This document shows, piece after piece, positions 6,019 through 7,223 of a DNA stretch of 7,223 bases. The notes beneath the pieces were generated by a model. That model made no database searches, was not told where the DNA came from, and saw only the letters and a program-made list of their open reading frames with translations. A program made the position numbers and the translations under genes. Origin of the DNA: Alphaproteobacteria bacterium UBA6544 (lineage in GTDB: Bacteria; Pseudomonadota; Alphaproteobacteria; UBA8366); assembly GCA_002434595.1 (NCBI GenBank), contig DJKK01000243.1, positions 1 to 7,223 on the forward strand, given 5' to 3'. The stretch's first letter is position 1, and the number at the start of each line of letters is the position of its first letter.

Positions 6019-7040
6019 TGGCGCGCCGTACCGACAAGTTAAAGGAGGAACTTGCGGCCCTGGATCGTGAGGTAATTGAGGACCGCGGCGCGGCGCGACG
6101 GTTTCATAAGGCGATTCCCATTGTAGGTGCGGTTGTAGCGATGGTCGGATTTGGGACGGTGACCTGGTATGCCTACAATCAAGGTATCCTCGAAGGTAGT
6201 GAGGAAGCAGCGCCATATCTCAGGCCGAAAGGCGAGCTGAAGACGACGCCGGTAAATCCCGGTGGCGTTTATGTGCCAAATCGCGATAAGTACGTCTTTA
6301 ATACACTTGAGAAACGCGAGGATGACATGAAGGTTGAACGCCTTCTGCCGCCGCCCAAGCAACCCAGGGATTTTCCGAAGCCGCAGACTTCGAGCCCACA
6401 GGTCGCGACACCTCAAAAATCAGCACCAGAGCAGCCAGTGAAGCCGAAAGTTTCAGGCCAGAAGAAGCCCGAACCGCGCACGGCAAATGAAGCGCTCAAG
6501 CAGGCCTTGAATTTTGTCCAGCAAGATGCGCCTCCGCCGGGCTCGGAAACGGCAGAGGCCGCAACTCCCGAGACCGAAACGAAACCCGCGCAGGTCACGC
6601 CGCAGAGCGGCCCGATCAAGCTGACGCCGGGACCGAAGAAACAGACCGCCAAGCCCACACCCCCGCCCCCGCCACCTTCTGAATCTGATGTACAGGCTCC
6701 GGCAAAGCGCAAGCTAACCGCGCTGACCGCGGACCCTAAAGTGCCGGCATCTCGAGTGCGCCCGCGAGCGAGGCGGTCCGCCGGGGGTAAGGGGTATTAT
6801 ATTCAGCTTGGCGCGCTGCGTTCGCAATCTGCAGCTGAGCGCGCCTGGCGCGTCGCGCAACAAAAGAATCGATCGCTCCTCGGCGGGCGCGATGTGGACG
6901 TAACGCGCGCGAAAGTGCCGAACAAGGGCATTTACTATCGCGTCCAATCGGGCCCATTGGTGAGCTCAGCCGAGGCTAAAAATCTATGCGATGCGTTGAA
7001 TAGGCGAAAGCAAGTTTGTTTCGTCGTACGTAGGAGATGA
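6018..7040 (+). CDS. Membrane-anchored SPOR-domain protein
   Basis: A 340-residue bitopic inner-membrane protein with the build of FtsN/DedD-like SPOR proteins: a short charged cytoplasmic N-terminus (1-31), one membrane segment (about 33-53, AIPIVGAVVAMVGFGTVTWY), a long periplasmic linker and a C-terminal SPOR domain (about 257-339). SPOR domains bind peptidoglycan stripped of stem peptides, at division septa. Just after the membrane, PGGVYVPNRDKYVFNTLE (81-98) matches a conserved motif of alphaproteobacterial SPOR proteins. The linker (110-255) is rich in Pro, Lys, Glu and Thr, includes PPPPPP at 215-220, and is probably disordered. The domain begins GYYIQLGALRSQSAAERAW and holds two cysteines (324 and 334) that could form a disulfide in the periplasm. 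It is placed between argS and nagZ, as in related genomes. Whether it acts as the FtsN of this organism is not shown, so no symbol is given. Confidence 0.88.
   Translation: MARRTDKLKEELAALDREVIEDRGAARRFHKAIPIVGAVVAMVGFGTVTWYAYNQGILEGSEEAAPYLRPKGELKTTPVNPGGVYVPNRDKYVFNTLEKREDDMKVERLLPPPKQPRDFPKPQTSSPQVATPQKSAPEQPVKPKVSGQKKPEPRTANEALKQALNFVQQDAPPPGSETAEAATPETETKPAQVTPQSGPIKLTPGPKKQTAKPTPPPPPPSESDVQAPAKRKLTALTADPKVPASRVRPRARRSAGGKGYYIQLGALRSQSAAERAWRVAQQKNRSLLGGRDVDVTRAKVPNKGIYYRVQSGPLVSSAEAKNLCDALNRRKQVCFVVRRR
7032..7036 (+). promoter_or_regulatory. Ribosome binding site of nagZ
   Basis: AGGAG at the end of the SPOR gene, eight bases before the ATG at 7045. An ATG at 7037-7039 overlaps the SPOR stop but reads into a stop after three codons, so 7045 is the start. 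Confidence 0.7.
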
Positions 7041-7044
7041 AGCC

Positions 7045-7223
7045 ATGACGGTTGCCGCAATCTACACTTGCGCCGGTCACCAGCTGACAGACGATGAACG
7101 AGCCTTCTTTAAGGATGCAGACCCATTCGGCTTCATTTTGTTTGGGGACAATATCGACACGCCGGATCAGATTCGGGCCCTGACTGCATCGTTGCGGGAG
7201 ACCGTAGGCCGCGACGATGCTCC
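7045..7223 (+). CDS. nagZ: Beta-N-acetylhexosaminidase (3' end missing)
   Basis: The first 59 residues of a glycoside hydrolase family 3 beta-N-acetylglucosaminidase, which removes GlcNAc from muropeptides (GlcNAc-anhydroMurNAc) in cytoplasmic peptidoglycan recycling. The call rests on LTDDERAFFKDADPFGFILFGDNIDTPDQIRALTASLRE, which fits the first strand and helix of the NagZ barrel, and on the position after the SPOR gene, as in other Alphaproteobacteria. The motif in this strand is usually LF-x-RN; here it reads LFGDN, a small departure from family usage. Catalytic residues lie beyond the right edge and cannot be checked. There are four bases between the SPOR stop and this start, and AGGAG lies at normal spacing, so it belongs to the same operon. 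Confidence 0.85.
   Translation, partial: MTVAAIYTCAGHQLTDDERAFFKDADPFGFILFGDNIDTPDQIRALTASLRETVGRDDA

Overview
The window looks like the chromosome of an alphaproteobacterium. The evidence is the gene order erpA / dgt / argS / SPOR-domain gene / nagZ, a neighbourhood I know from Alphaproteobacteria (for example Rhodospirillales and Rhizobiales relatives), and the protein sequences themselves: a dGTPase-like HD protein with the RTRLTH and AHDFGHPPFGHAGE stretches, an ArgS with an MSKR loop, and a SPOR protein with a PGG-x-x-VPNRDK juxtamembrane motif. The genus cannot be told from the sequence. No rRNA, tRNA, CRISPR array, transposase or long repeat was seen. Coding density is very high, and the longest stretch without a gene is about 120 bases.

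Layout. (1) At 2-1770, on the plus strand, is the tail of a surface-sugar locus: a NeuB-type nonulosonate (sialic-acid-like) synthase, cut by the left edge and fused to a C-terminal cupin, followed with a 4-base ATGA overlap by a HAD-family phosphatase. (2) At 1767-2975, on the minus strand, erpA (A-type iron-sulfur carrier) is followed by a clear intrinsic terminator and then by xthA (exodeoxyribonuclease III) with a GTG start. The end of xthA overlaps the end of the HAD gene tail to tail. (3) At 2976-3094 is a divergent control region between erpA and dgt. (4) From 3095 to the right edge, on the plus strand, is a tightly packed operon: dgt, argS, a membrane SPOR-domain protein, and nagZ (cut by the right edge). 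The first two junctions are one-base TGATG stop/start overlaps.

How the genes work together. The left block probably supplies an acidic nine-carbon sugar for a surface glycan or for glycosylated flagellin. The minus-strand pair covers Fe-S cluster delivery and abasic-site/3'-end DNA repair. The right operon mixes dNTP pool control, tRNA charging, and septal peptidoglycan binding and recycling; it is a housekeeping cluster linked by location more than by one pathway. The most unusual elements are the NeuB-cupin fusion with its adjacent phosphatase, and the placement of a strong terminator immediately in front of the xthA ribosome site. I see no convincing evidence of a wholly new system.
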